A stretch of DNA of 64,000 bases from Spirochaetales bacterium (GTDB taxonomy: Bacteria; Spirochaetota; Spirochaetia; DAHUYW01): assembly GCA_027306915.1 (NCBI GenBank), contig DAHUYW010000016.1, positions 1-64,000 on the forward strand, given 5' to 3'. Below the pieces are notes generated by a model, which saw only the letters and a program-made list of their open reading frames with translations, was not told where the DNA came from and did no database searches. Positions within the stretch are counted from its first letter, which is position 1; each line of letters starts with the position of its first letter. The position numbers and the translations under genes are program-made. Below, piece after piece: positions 34,168 through 43,230 of the stretch.

Positions 34168-34197
34168 GTTGTACCACAGTCGCAATCGGCATACAAT
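34168..34197. promoter_or_regulatory. Symmetric bidirectional promoter
   Basis: The plus strand reads TTGTAC (34169-34174), 17 bases, TACAAT (34192-34197). The minus strand reads TTGTAT (34196-34191), 17 bases, TACAAC (34173-34168). Both directions therefore have a -35/-10 pair built from the same bases. Plus transcription would start near 34204, five bases before the glycosylase ATG; minus near 34161, serving the hexosaminidase. Confidence 0.6.
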
Positions 34198-34208
34198 CTA
34201 CAACATCT

Positions 34209-35189
34209 ATGCCCGAGTATCCCGACGTGACGGTCTACGTCGAGGCGCTGAGGCCGCGCCTCGTGGGCGCTCGCCTAGTGAGAATGCACCTGCTTCACCC
34301 TTTTCTCCTTCGCACCACCGATCCTCCGCCGGCCGCCTTCGAGCGGTGCGCGGTCGAATCGGTACGACGGATCGGCAAACAGATCGCGATAGGCTTTCAA
34401 GGGTCGCTCTTCATGGTTATCCACCTGATGATCGCAGGGCGCCTCCGATGGGTGGACGCCCTTCCGGGGGCGGGTGCGCCGGAAAGAGGCGACGGCGCGG
34501 AGGCCAGGCCGGCCGCCGAGCGCGGCGTCAAGCTCTCTCTCCGCCTTCCGCGGCGGATCGCCCTCGCCTCCTTCGAGCTCTCGAGCGGCACTCTTCACTT
34601 CACGGAAGCCGGTACGAAGAAGCGGGCCTCCCTCCACCTCGTGCGCAGCGAGGAGAGCCTCGCCGCATTCGACCGTGGCGGCCTCGAGCTCGTGGATGCC
34701 TCGCCGGGAGAGTTTCGCGCCGCGCTCCTTCGCGAGAATCACACCCTGAAGCGCTCCCTGACCGATCCGCGCCTTTTCTCCGGAGTGGGCAACGCCTACT
34801 CGGACGAGATCCTTCACCGCGCCCGACTTTCGCCCTTCAAGCAGAGCTCGCAGCTCACCGCACAGGAGAGCGAGCGCCTCCTCGAAGCCTGCCGAGCCGT
34901 CCTTTTGGAGTGGACCGAGCGGCTGCGCCGGGAAGCGGCGGGTCAGTTCCCTTCCAAGGTCACCGCCTTCCATAAGGAGATGGCTGTCCACGGCAAGTAC
35001 GGCGAGCCCTGCCCCGCCTGCGGGACGCCCATCCAGCGGATTGTCTACGCCGAAAACGAATGCAACTACTGCCCGACCTGCCAGACCGAAGGCAGGCTTC
35101 TCGCGGATCGCTCCCTCTCCCGGCTCCTGAAAGGCGATTGGCCCGCGACGATCGAGGAGCTCGAGGCGATGAGAAGGGGGCGCGGGTGA
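34209..35189 (+). CDS. Fpg/Nei-family DNA glycosylase
   Basis: 326 residues starting MPEYPDV, so after removal of Met the catalytic Pro and Glu (P2, E3) are in place. The central helix-two-turn-helix has DPRLFSGVGNAYSDEIL near 195, and the C-terminal zinc finger is CPACG ... CNYCPTCQ (near 275-300). It removes oxidised bases and nicks the abasic site. Length is some 50 residues above typical Fpg, with an insert near 85-105. The ATG has no clear ribosome site; the promoter predicts a leader of about 5 bases, so leaderless initiation is likely. Confidence 0.9.
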   Translation: MPEYPDVTVYVEALRPRLVGARLVRMHLLHPFLLRTTDPPPAAFERCAVESVRRIGKQIAIGFQGSLFMVIHLMIAGRLRWVDALPGAGAPERGDGAEARPAAERGVKLSLRLPRRIALASFELSSGTLHFTEAGTKKRASLHLVRSEESLAAFDRGGLELVDASPGEFRAALLRENHTLKRSLTDPRLFSGVGNAYSDEILHRARLSPFKQSSQLTAQESERLLEACRAVLLEWTERLRREAAGQFPSKVTAFHKEMAVHGKYGEPCPACGTPIQRIVYAENECNYCPTCQTEGRLLADRSLSRLLKGDWPATIEELEAMRRGRG

Positions 35190-35191
35190 CA

Positions 35192-35250
35192 CCCGCTTGA
35201 GGCGGGGGCCGGTCGGCCTTACCCCGCGTGCGGCGCTCGGCGCAGCGCCG
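35192..35250. terminator. Two hairpins between convergent genes
   Basis: CCCGC-TTGAG-GCGGG (35192-35206) starts 3 bases after the glycosylase stop; CGGCGCT-N6-AGCGCCG (35231-35250) lies between it and the opposing gene. Neither is followed by a T-run, so termination efficiency is uncertain. Confidence 0.35.
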
Positions 35251-35282
35251 ATGTCCCTGCGAACCTCTTCTGTGTGCGGCCG

Positions 35283-37046
35283 CTACTGCGTGCCGAGGAG
35301 CTGTGTCACCGTCTCGTCGTAGAGGGTGCTGTCGGCAACCCGTCGCAGGGTTGCGAGGGTGCTGTCAAATCGCGCCGAGAGAGCCACCTCCTCTTCGGAC
35401 TGCGATGCGAGGTCCTGCTCGTAGAGGTAGGATACCGTGAGATAGCAAATCGTCGTGAGCTCCGCAAGCGCCTCAACGACGCTTTTCCCGTTGAGGCTGC
35501 TCGAGGATCGAATGGCCTCCCCTTCGTGCGGCAGGACGATCCCGCCGGAGCCGATGCTCGCAAGCGGATGAGGCTCGACTCCCGCCGGCGCAGGGGAGCG
35601 AGGAGCGGCAAGAAGCTCCCTCATTTGCCCTGCGATGCCAAGTAGGACGGCCTGGGCATCCTCCAAGTAGCTTATGATCGCGCCCTCGATCCGGATGCCC
35701 CCCTTCCCGTCCCGCTTGATCGAGAGATAGCGCTTGTAGGTGAGCGTGTGCAGATCGAAGGCGAGCTTCTCGACCCGCTCGCGGACGTTGCGCAGCTTCT
35801 GAAGCTCGGTCCCAAAGAGGGGCGCCGCAAATATCGCGACCCGCTTTCCGCTCGCCAGAACCACCTTCCCTGCGAGGAGGGGACTGAAGGTTGCGTCGAC
35901 AAGGCGCAGGAGACGGGGCACGAAGAGCACGACGTTTTCCTTGTCGCCGCCGAACGACCATGCCTCCTCCCGGGCAAATTGACTCTCCTGGTAGAAGTCC
36001 TGCAGGCGCGCGATGTGCGGGCCGCCGCCGCTGTCGAGCGGAAGGTAGGTGCGGATTTTCTTGAGCTCGGTCCGCCGGCGGTCAAGCGTGGTCAGGGTCT
36101 CTCGCAGACCGCCGACATAGGTCTCGATCTCGGTCCGAACGTCGTCTGCGCATGCGAAATCGACATCGTTGATGAGATCGCCGATATTCGGCGCGAGAAG
36201 CTCGGGCAGGGTCAGCCACCGGCGCCATTTGATCATGTTAAGGATGAGCAGATAGTTGTACAGCGAGGGCAGCGCAAAATCGCTCATGAGGATCCGTCGC
36301 GAAAGGTCCTCCGCTCGATCGGCCAGCGCCCCCCCGCCTGACGGCTCGAGGCTTAAGACGCGCCCGAGGGTGTAGATGACCAGCTCCGTGTCCTCCGGCT
36401 GGTAGCGGAGGATGAGGAAGAGAACCTCAATTGTAGAAAGCCTATCGATGAGCCTGCGGTCTCGATAGCTCAAGACCGAAAAGTTGGTCGCTACGATCTC
36501 TTCGCAAAGCCTGCTCAGAATTACCAGCAGGTTGTACTCCCGCTTTTCCACTGTCCGCCAGCCCGCTTGAAGCGCCTGGCGGATGAGCTCGTGGAGCTCC
36601 GTCGCCGCTCGCTTCAGGCCGTCGGCGAAGCTCTGAAGGAACCTCCGGTCCGGGCGTACGGCGGGCAGAAGGAAGGTAGGGCTCACGGTGTGGGTTGTGT
36701 AGCCGAAGTGGAGGATTTTGGCATACTCCCTGAAAAGGTACCGAAAAAGGGACTCCTGCACCCGCGGCGCCTTGATGAGGAGCTTGAGCTTGGAGACCGG
36801 CATTTTCAGCGGCTCCACTACCCTCCGCGCGACATACTGGGGGCGTTCGGGAGCCTCCTCGCGCTCCGCCTCCGCGTCGAGAGCCTCGATCTCTGCAATC
36901 TTTCGCTGGATGGGGTGATTGGTCCGCAGGATGCGCCGAAGAACGGCGCGCTTGGCGGGAGAGCGCTCCTTGCGCAGGAGCCGCGCAAGGGTCAGATGAG
37001 CCTCTGCCTCCTTCTCCAGTTCACCCACAAAACGTGCCCGAGCCAT
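35283..37046 (-). CDS. Large conserved hypothetical protein, spirochaete type (possibly DUF5312)
   Basis: 587 residues, no signal peptide or membrane helix, largely alpha-helical by composition. It begins FVGELEKEAEAHLTLARLLRKE and contains long charged helices and the segment LILNMIKWRRWLTLPELLAPN. I see no catalytic motif. The overall look recalls a family of large hypothetical proteins restricted to spirochaetes (DUF5312), but I am not sure of this from memory. A good promoter (37109-37138) precedes it, and it is monocistronic. Function unknown. Confidence 0.7.
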   Translation of the reverse strand: MARARFVGELEKEAEAHLTLARLLRKERSPAKRAVLRRILRTNHPIQRKIAEIEALDAEAEREEAPERPQYVARRVVEPLKMPVSKLKLLIKAPRVQESLFRYLFREYAKILHFGYTTHTVSPTFLLPAVRPDRRFLQSFADGLKRAATELHELIRQALQAGWRTVEKREYNLLVILSRLCEEIVATNFSVLSYRDRRLIDRLSTIEVLFLILRYQPEDTELVIYTLGRVLSLEPSGGGALADRAEDLSRRILMSDFALPSLYNYLLILNMIKWRRWLTLPELLAPNIGDLINDVDFACADDVRTEIETYVGGLRETLTTLDRRRTELKKIRTYLPLDSGGGPHIARLQDFYQESQFAREEAWSFGGDKENVVLFVPRLLRLVDATFSPLLAGKVVLASGKRVAIFAAPLFGTELQKLRNVRERVEKLAFDLHTLTYKRYLSIKRDGKGGIRIEGAIISYLEDAQAVLLGIAGQMRELLAAPRSPAPAGVEPHPLASIGSGGIVLPHEGEAIRSSSSLNGKSVVEALAELTTICYLTVSYLYEQDLASQSEEEVALSARFDSTLATLRRVADSTLYDETVTQLLGTQ

Positions 37047-37108
37047 GCTCTCCGTCAGATCGCCGTTCGAAGTCGTCCACCTTTGGCTTTCGGGGCGATC
37101 TGTTCCTA

Positions 37109-37138
37109 ATTATACCCGATAGCCCCGATTGTTGACAG
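37109..37138 (-). promoter_or_regulatory. Promoter of the large hypothetical gene
   Basis: On the minus strand TATAAT (37114-37109) is a perfect -10 and CTGTCA (37138-37133) stands 18 bases upstream. Transcription should start near 37102, about 55 bases before ATG 37046. The same bases contain a plus-strand TTGACA (37132) without a matching -10. Confidence 0.55.
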
Positions 37139-37218
37139 AGTTTTTCAGCCGCTGTGCCCAAAGGTATGGTACACTTTCGGCTGGACAATGGCAAAAAACA
37201 CCCTTGCGCAAGGCATCT

Positions 37219-39018
37219 ATGTACAAGGTACTGCTGGTTGACGACGAAGAGGTCGTCCGCGAAGGTATCGCGCATAACATTGAATGGGATCGGCATGGGT
37301 TCGCCCTGGTCGGAACGTGCGCAAACGGTCGGGATGCTGCGGATGCAATGGTTGCGCTCCGCCCCGATCTGGTGATCACCGACATCTGCATGCCCTTCGG
37401 CGACGGGCTTGCCCTCACGGAGTTCATCGCAGGTCGCTACCCGGCCACGAAAGTGATCCTCCTCACCGGATTCAACGATTTTGCCTACGCACAGCGTGCG
37501 GTGAAGCTCAATGCCTACGACTACATCCTCAAGCCGATAACCGCGAAAGAGCTCCGGGAGCTGCTCGACAAAGCCCGTGCCGTCATGGACGCCGAGCGGG
37601 CGAGGCTCGATGAGGTCGACCGAATGCGAAAACGGTTGGGAGAGAGCCTCGCCGTTTTGCGGGAACGCCTCGTCGTCCGCTTGCTCTCCGGCAGCATAAG
37701 CGGGCAGGAGCTTACCCGGGAGCTTTCCGACTGCCGGCTCCCCGCCGCAGGCCGGTGGTCGCTGGTGGCAGTCGACCTTGACGGCCCCCTGGCGGTCGCC
37801 GCCGGGCGCGGCCTCATCGCGCCTGCCGACTCGGACTCAAGATCCGACGATCTCGACGAAGGCTCGGGCGTGGATCCCGTGCCCGAGCCGTGGCCGCAGC
37901 CCGTCCTGCGGGATGAGGCGCCGCTCCCGGTCCCGGGGAGCGACTTCAAGCGCCTCGCTCTTGCGAGCCTCTGCCGCGAGCTGGTCGACCGGGCTGCCGC
38001 AGATAGCGCCTCCGGTCCCGGCGAGGGAGCCGCCGCGGCCGCCGCCGACGCTGACGGCCGCGTCCAGCTGCTGGTAACCGGCGAGACGACTGCAGACAAC
38101 GAGCGCAGGGCGCTTGCGGCTGCCGCGGAGGTGCTGCATGCTACGCGCGAGCAGCTGCGCTGCAGCTCCACGGCGGGTGTGGGGAGCATCGTCGAGACTC
38201 CGGCGGCGCTCCCCGACTCCTACCGCGACGCCCTGCTCGCCCTCGATCACCGCTTTATCCTGGGATCGGACCGTGTGATATCCTGGCGCGAGGCCGCCGA
38301 GCACGTGCGGAGGATTTCGGGAGGCGAGCGCGAAGGGGAGCCGGCCGGCAGACAGATCCGGGAGGCTGAACAGCGGCTTGTCCAGTCGATTAAGGTAGGG
38401 ACCGCCGCGGAGTGTCTCGCCGCAGTGGAAGCCCTTACCGATCTTTTGCGCCGCACCTTCGTCACGAGCCGCCGTGCCTACATCACCCTCCATCGCCTTT
38501 TCGCGCGCATTGCGGAGACTTGCGAGGAGCTACGCATCGACGGTGAGGACCTTCTCTCCTCGGACGGCGCCGATCCCTTCGTCGATACCTTCGCCCTCTC
38601 GACGCTCGACGAGATCGCAGTGAGGCTGAAGTCCCTCTGCACCCGCATCTCCGAGCTTCTCGGGCGAAAGCGACTCTCCTATTCCCGGATCAAGGCACAG
38701 CAGGCGCAGGAGTTCATCGCACAGCACTTCGGCGACCCGCAGCTCTCGCTCCAGTCGCTCTGCCGCGACATAGGGGTCTCCCCGAGCCACTTCAGCATGA
38801 TCTTCAAAGAGGCGACGGGGAAAACCTTCACCGAATATCTCACCGCGGTGCGGCTCGAGCAGGCAATGATACTCCTGCGGACCACGGCCATGAAGGCCTA
38901 CGAAATAGCCCAGGCAGTCGGCTACGCCGACCAGCACTATTTCAGCATCATATTCAAGAGGGAGACGGGGATGTCCCCCATCCAGTATCGTGAGAAGTTT
39001 ATTCCGGCCGCGAGATAG
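37219..39018 (+). CDS. AraC-type response regulator (YesN-like)
   Basis: 599 residues. The receiver domain (about 1-120) has acidic VDDEE, phosphoacceptor VITDICMP and the lysine in YILKPI. The middle 350 residues are variable and include an acidic, proline-rich insertion near 200-240. The C-terminal HTH_18 domain (about 490-595) has LSLQSLCRDIGVSPSHFS and the second helix EIAQAVGYADQHYFS. It should activate the sugar transporter genes downstream on kinase signal. The ATG at 37219 is taken because the receiver begins there; AAGG is the only ribosome signal. A weak plus-strand promoter TTTTCA-N17-TATGGT (37142-37170) may drive it. Confidence 0.92.
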   Translation: MYKVLLVDDEEVVREGIAHNIEWDRHGFALVGTCANGRDAADAMVALRPDLVITDICMPFGDGLALTEFIAGRYPATKVILLTGFNDFAYAQRAVKLNAYDYILKPITAKELRELLDKARAVMDAERARLDEVDRMRKRLGESLAVLRERLVVRLLSGSISGQELTRELSDCRLPAAGRWSLVAVDLDGPLAVAAGRGLIAPADSDSRSDDLDEGSGVDPVPEPWPQPVLRDEAPLPVPGSDFKRLALASLCRELVDRAAADSASGPGEGAAAAAADADGRVQLLVTGETTADNERRALAAAAEVLHATREQLRCSSTAGVGSIVETPAALPDSYRDALLALDHRFILGSDRVISWREAAEHVRRISGGEREGEPAGRQIREAEQRLVQSIKVGTAAECLAAVEALTDLLRRTFVTSRRAYITLHRLFARIAETCEELRIDGEDLLSSDGADPFVDTFALSTLDEIAVRLKSLCTRISELLGRKRLSYSRIKAQQAQEFIAQHFGDPQLSLQSLCRDIGVSPSHFSMIFKEATGKTFTEYLTAVRLEQAMILLRTTAMKAYEIAQAVGYADQHYFSIIFKRETGMSPIQYREKFIPAAR

Positions 39019-40816
39019 TGCGCCGTACCGGGCTGCCGGCGCTCAGGAGCCCAAGAGATTTCGAAGCATCCAGGCGACTATCGCCCTTACCCTCTTCTCA
39101 CTTGTCTTCATCGTCATCCTCGTCATCGAGCTCGTCTCCTACAACCTCACCGCCGAGACGGTGCGCTCGAACTCCGAGGCTTACACCCTTCAGCTGGTGA
39201 AGGAGGTCTCGTCCAGCGTCGACTCGTACGTGCGCTACATGAAGAACATCTCGTCCGTCATCCTCTATGACCAGGATGTCCAGCGCTACTTCGGAAGCGC
39301 GCCCGGGGGCCCCGCATCCTCGCCAAGGGTGGCCGCCGCCATAACCGACCTCCTTTCCTCAGTAAAGAGGGCGCGGCAGGACATCTCCCTCGTCGCCCTG
39401 TTCAGCCCCGATGGAAGGGTCATCGCCGATCGGCCCAACCTGGCCTGGAACCCCTACATCCATTTCAAGTCGCTCGAATGGTACAAGGCCGCCTTGCGAG
39501 CGCAGGGGGCTCCGGTGGTCTCGTCGTCTCACGTCCAGGACCTCATCGCGAACGAATACCGCTGGGTGATCTCGTTAAGCCGCGCCATCACGAACCCGAC
39601 AACCGGCAAGACCATTGCGGTTCTCCTTGTCGACCTGAACTACCGGGTCATTCGCGACATGTGCTCGAGCATCGACCTCGGCAGCCGAGGCTACGCGTTT
39701 GTCATCGGCCGTCACGGCGATATCATCTACCACCCGCAGCAGCAGCTCATCTACAGCAATCTCAAGAAGGAGCGCATCAACGAAGTGGTGACGGCATCCG
39801 GCTCCTCCTTCCTGGCCGGAACGGGGGTCGACCGCCGGATCTACACGATCCACGTGTCGAAGGAGACCGGCTGGAGAATCGTCGGGGTGACCTACATGAG
39901 CACGCTGGTGAGCGACAAGGAGTTCATCCAGTTCTACTACCTTTTGCTGGGGGTCGCCTGCATCGCGGTGATCATTGTTCTTTCGATCCTAATCTCCTTT
40001 CGCATCTCCAAGCCGATCAAGACGCTGATCCGCTCGATGGATCAGGTCGAGCGAGGGAACTTCGAAATCAAGGTCAACATCCCGAGCTACGACGAGATCG
40101 GAAGCCTGGGGCGCAAGTTCAATATCATGGTCGCGAAGATCCGGGAGCTCATGATCCAGAATGTTCGGGAGCAGGAGCTGAAGCGCAAGTTTGAGCTCCA
40201 GGCCCTCCAGGCGCAGATCAATCCGCATTTCCTCTACAATACACTCGACTCCATCATCTGGATGGCAGAGAGCAGGCGCCACGAAGAGGTGGTCATGATG
40301 GTCTCCTCGCTCGCGAAGCTCTTCCGGCTCACGATAAGCCGGGGCGACGAGATCGTCCCCATCGAGACCGAAATAGAGCATATCACCCACTACCTCATCA
40401 TCCAGAAGATGCGTTACCGGGATCGTCTCGACTTCGAGATCGATGTCCCAACGGAGCTCTTCCCCTACCAGACGGTCAAGCTTCTCCTCCAGCCCCTCGT
40501 CGAGAACTCCATCTACCACGGGATAAAGAACCGGCGCGGGCGGGGCGTCGTACGCATAGCCGCCCGCAAAGAGGAGGAGCGCATTCTGCTCCAGGTCATC
40601 GACAACGGCGTCGGCATGGCTCGCGCCCGGGTCGCGCGACTCCTCGATCCCGCTTGCCCCGACGCGAAGAGCGGCGGGGTCGGTGTGCGCAATGTCGATG
40701 AGCGGATCAAGCTCCATTTCGGCGAGGGCTTCGGGCTGACCTTCGAAAGCACCCGCTACGTCGGCACGACCGTAAACGTCTGGCTGCCGGCCATCCTGGC
40801 GGCGGTGCAGCAATGA
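38990..40816 (+). CDS. Sensor histidine kinase (YesM-like)
   Basis: 608 residues: membrane helix near 33-55, extracytoplasmic Cache-type sensor (about 60-310), second helix near 315-335, HAMP (ISKPIKTLIRSMDQVERG), His_kinase domain with phosphoacceptor QINPHFLYNTLD near 410, and HATPase_c (LLLQPLVENSIYHGI, VIDNGVGM, GVGVRNVDERI). It phosphorylates the response regulator gene product encoded just upstream. The only in-frame start is GTG 38990, inside the regulator gene, giving a 29-base overlap. The sensor probably reads a sugar or a sugar-loaded binding protein. Confidence 0.92.
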   Translation: MRSLFRPRDSAPYRAAGAQEPKRFRSIQATIALTLFSLVFIVILVIELVSYNLTAETVRSNSEAYTLQLVKEVSSSVDSYVRYMKNISSVILYDQDVQRYFGSAPGGPASSPRVAAAITDLLSSVKRARQDISLVALFSPDGRVIADRPNLAWNPYIHFKSLEWYKAALRAQGAPVVSSSHVQDLIANEYRWVISLSRAITNPTTGKTIAVLLVDLNYRVIRDMCSSIDLGSRGYAFVIGRHGDIIYHPQQQLIYSNLKKERINEVVTASGSSFLAGTGVDRRIYTIHVSKETGWRIVGVTYMSTLVSDKEFIQFYYLLLGVACIAVIIVLSILISFRISKPIKTLIRSMDQVERGNFEIKVNIPSYDEIGSLGRKFNIMVAKIRELMIQNVREQELKRKFELQALQAQINPHFLYNTLDSIIWMAESRRHEEVVMMVSSLAKLFRLTISRGDEIVPIETEIEHITHYLIIQKMRYRDRLDFEIDVPTELFPYQTVKLLLQPLVENSIYHGIKNRRGRGVVRIAARKEEERILLQVIDNGVGMARARVARLLDPACPDAKSGGVGVRNVDERIKLHFGEGFGLTFESTRYVGTTVNVWLPAILAAVQQ

Positions 40817-41835
40817 GCCCTATCCCCGGGGGCCGCGGCAGGTTTGGCTCCCTGGTAAACGTTACCTGGCGGGCGCTCCTGCTGTGCGCCGTAGCTGCCG
40901 GCGCGATCGTCGCCTACAAGGTGCTCTCGGCTCCTGCGGTCGGTGTGAACACCCGGATCACGGTCATCTTTAAATCGACCGATCCGAGCATCGCCTTCTG
41001 GCAGATCGCCGAGGCGGGGGTGAAGGCGGCGGCCAAGGAGTTCGACGTCAAGGTTTCGGTCGTCGGTCCGAAGGAAGAGAAGGACATCGCAGGCCAGATC
41101 GCCCTGGTGGAGAGGGTGATCCGCGAGCGCCCAAACGCGGTAGTCCTTGCCGCCGACGACTACAACGCGCTCGTGCCCGTCGCCCGCCGCATTCGGCGGG
41201 CGGGGATCAAGCTCATTACCCTCGATTCGGGGCTTCCGCCCGGACTCTCCTCGAGCTTCATCGCAACCGACAACACTGCGGCGGGGCGAAAGGCCGGAGA
41301 GCTCGAGGCTCAGCTTCTTTCGCCCGGCGCGAAGGTGGCGATCCTGAGCTACGTGCGGGGGACCCTCACGGCGATCGACCGGGAGAAGGGGGTGCGGGAT
41401 CTCCTGGGCGCCGACGCGGCCATTCGGATCGTCGGCACGTGGTACTGCGAGGACCTCCTGAAGGAGGCCTACGCGATTACCCGCCGGTTGCTCACCTCAG
41501 AAAGGGGGATCACGGGGATCATCGCCCTGAACGAGGTGGCCACCGAGGGGGCCGCCGAAGCGATCGCAGACCTGAAGGAGGCGGGACGGGTGCAGCTCGT
41601 CGGCTTCGACAGCTCCCCGATCGAGACTACCTACCTGGAGGCCGGGGTCATCAAGGGAATCGTGCTGCAGAAGCCCTTCAACATGGGCTACCTGGCCGTG
41701 AAGACTGCCGTGGAGCTCTTGCGCGGCGAGCGGGTGTCCCCGCGCATAGATACGGGCTCGGCCGTGGTTACCCGGCAGAACATGGAAGAGCGCGAGAATC
41801 AAAAGCTCCTCTTCCCTCTGATCGGCGGACAGTGA
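40813..41835 (+). CDS. Membrane-anchored sugar-binding protein, sensor partner
   Basis: 340 residues: a single N-terminal hydrophobic segment (about 19-39) without a clear cleavage site or lipobox, then a type I periplasmic-binding fold with AGQIALVERVIRERPNAVVLAA, LITLDSGL and GLVGFDSSP-like VQLVGFDSSPIETT. Its ATG overlaps the kinase stop (ATGA). In such triads the binding protein presents its ligand to the kinase sensor domain; direct use by the transporter is the alternative, but a better binding protein follows. Confidence 0.87.
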   Translation: MSPIPGGRGRFGSLVNVTWRALLLCAVAAGAIVAYKVLSAPAVGVNTRITVIFKSTDPSIAFWQIAEAGVKAAAKEFDVKVSVVGPKEEKDIAGQIALVERVIRERPNAVVLAADDYNALVPVARRIRRAGIKLITLDSGLPPGLSSSFIATDNTAAGRKAGELEAQLLSPGAKVAILSYVRGTLTAIDREKGVRDLLGADAAIRIVGTWYCEDLLKEAYAITRRLLTSERGITGIIALNEVATEGAAEAIADLKEAGRVQLVGFDSSPIETTYLEAGVIKGIVLQKPFNMGYLAVKTAVELLRGERVSPRIDTGSAVVTRQNMEERENQKLLFPLIGGQ

Positions 41836-41944
41836 GCCTCGAATCAGAGAATAGTGAAAACACTGGGGAGATTTCTCTATTTCGCTCTCGGAAAGGATGC
41901 CTTACGCTTTCCCTTGAATGAAAAATCCTGTCAAGGAGGAGCGT

Positions 41945-43066
41945 ATGCGAAAACTCACAGTGTCTGTTTTCGTCTTCGTGGCTCTCTCGATCATCGCCGT
42001 CCCCCTCGCCTTCAGCAAGGGCCAGTCGGAGAGCGCATCGAGCGCCAAGGGCTACTTCATCGGCCTGTCGACGAAGACCGTAACCAACCCCTGGGAAGCG
42101 TATTTCCAGGATTCCTTTGAATGGTACTCATCGGACATGGGGTACAAGTGGCTCGCCGAGGGCGCCAATGGAGATCCGGCGGTTCAGCTCACCCAGGCGG
42201 AAGAGATGATCAACCGCGGCATCAATGGATTGATCGTGTCGGCACAGGATGCCGAGGCCGCGGTTCCGATCGTGCAGTACGCGACCGAGCATAAGGTGCC
42301 CGTCTTCACCGCGGACGCCGATATCGACTCGCCGGACGTGAAGATGTACGTCGGCTTCTCAGGCGAGCGCGCCGGCCAGGTTCTCGGGAAGGACATTCTT
42401 GACTATCTCCAGAACAAGTACGGCTCGGCGAAGGGCACGGTGCTCGAGATGGAGGGCCCGCTTGGCGAGGCATCCGCCCAGCAGCGGAGCAAAGGGCTGC
42501 ACGACATTCTCGGGCAGTACCCCGACATCAAGATCATCGAGGCGGAAGGCCAATTCCAGGAGCAACCCGGCAAGCAGGCGGCTGAGGACAAGCTGCGCGC
42601 CAATCCGAACATCGATGCAGTCTACGGCGCCAACGGCCCGATGGCGCACGGCGCGGTCGAAGCGATGAAGGATCTCGGAATGGATCCCACCAAGATCTAC
42701 ACCGTCACCATCGATGCGACCCCCGGAGCACTTCAGCTCACGAAGGAGGGTCTGATTCAGGTCTGCCTCGACCAGGCTGCAGGCTTCTACGTGCCTATCG
42801 CCGAGTACTACCTCGTGCAGTACCTCAAGCACGGCGAGGCGGGGCTCCCGAAGGTCGGAGACACGGTCGACTCATCGCAGCTCAACCTGAACACGGGCAA
42901 GGTGCACGCCACCATTCTGCCGTGGGCGCACAACTCCGCGTGGGCGCCTGCGAAGATCACCACCGAGTTCGGCCACCTCTGGTTCCAGACCGGCGCGGTC
43001 ATCGTCACCAAGAAAAACGCAACCGATCCAGCGCTCTGGGCGAATGTGCCGCTGAACCAGAAATAA
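41945..43066 (+). CDS. Periplasmic sugar-binding protein (RbsB-like)
   Basis: 373 residues with a signal peptide ending VPLAFSKGQSES, then a Peripla_BP_4-type fold: GYFIGLSTKTVTNPWEAYF, GINGLIVSAQDAEAAVPIV, VPVFTADADID and DAVYGANGPMAHGAVEAMKDLG. It delivers the substrate to the permease encoded next. AAGGAGGAGC precedes ATG 41945. The gap of 109 bases before it contains no clear promoter, so it may be read from the two-component unit or from an activator-dependent start. Confidence 0.92.
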   Translation: MRKLTVSVFVFVALSIIAVPLAFSKGQSESASSAKGYFIGLSTKTVTNPWEAYFQDSFEWYSSDMGYKWLAEGANGDPAVQLTQAEEMINRGINGLIVSAQDAEAAVPIVQYATEHKVPVFTADADIDSPDVKMYVGFSGERAGQVLGKDILDYLQNKYGSAKGTVLEMEGPLGEASAQQRSKGLHDILGQYPDIKIIEAEGQFQEQPGKQAAEDKLRANPNIDAVYGANGPMAHGAVEAMKDLGMDPTKIYTVTIDATPGALQLTKEGLIQVCLDQAAGFYVPIAEYYLVQYLKHGEAGLPKVGDTVDSSQLNLNTGKVHATILPWAHNSAWAPAKITTEFGHLWFQTGAVIVTKKNATDPALWANVPLNQK

Positions 43067-43104
43067 CGATAATAGAAGTAAGAAAGTAGCGTATGCCGGG
43101 GGCG

Positions 43105-43128
43105 GCGCAGGCTGCCCTTCGGCTGCGC
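43105..43128 (+). promoter_or_regulatory. Intercistronic hairpin after the binding-protein gene
   Basis: GCGCAG and CTGCGC form a 6-bp stem around a 12-base loop, 38 bases after the binding-protein stop; a second, overlapping dyad (TGCGCG with CGCGCA, 43124-43144) may compete. Placement matches the hairpin at 1705 in the other importer, a likely mRNA-stability or attenuation element. Confidence 0.35.
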
Positions 43129-43230
43129 GTAGACTGCCGCGCACGACGCGCAGGAGCTCCACCCGGTGCGATCGCAGCCTACTGGCGGGGCGGTCGTGCT
43201 CCTTGCAGGTCAATCTCGAAGGGAGGACCA

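Noticed and set aside
37132..37137. Plus-strand TTGACA as -35 of the response-regulator gene
   Set aside because: No -10-like sequence lies 16-18 bases downstream; the bases fit better as the -35 of the minus-strand promoter with the perfect TATAAT.
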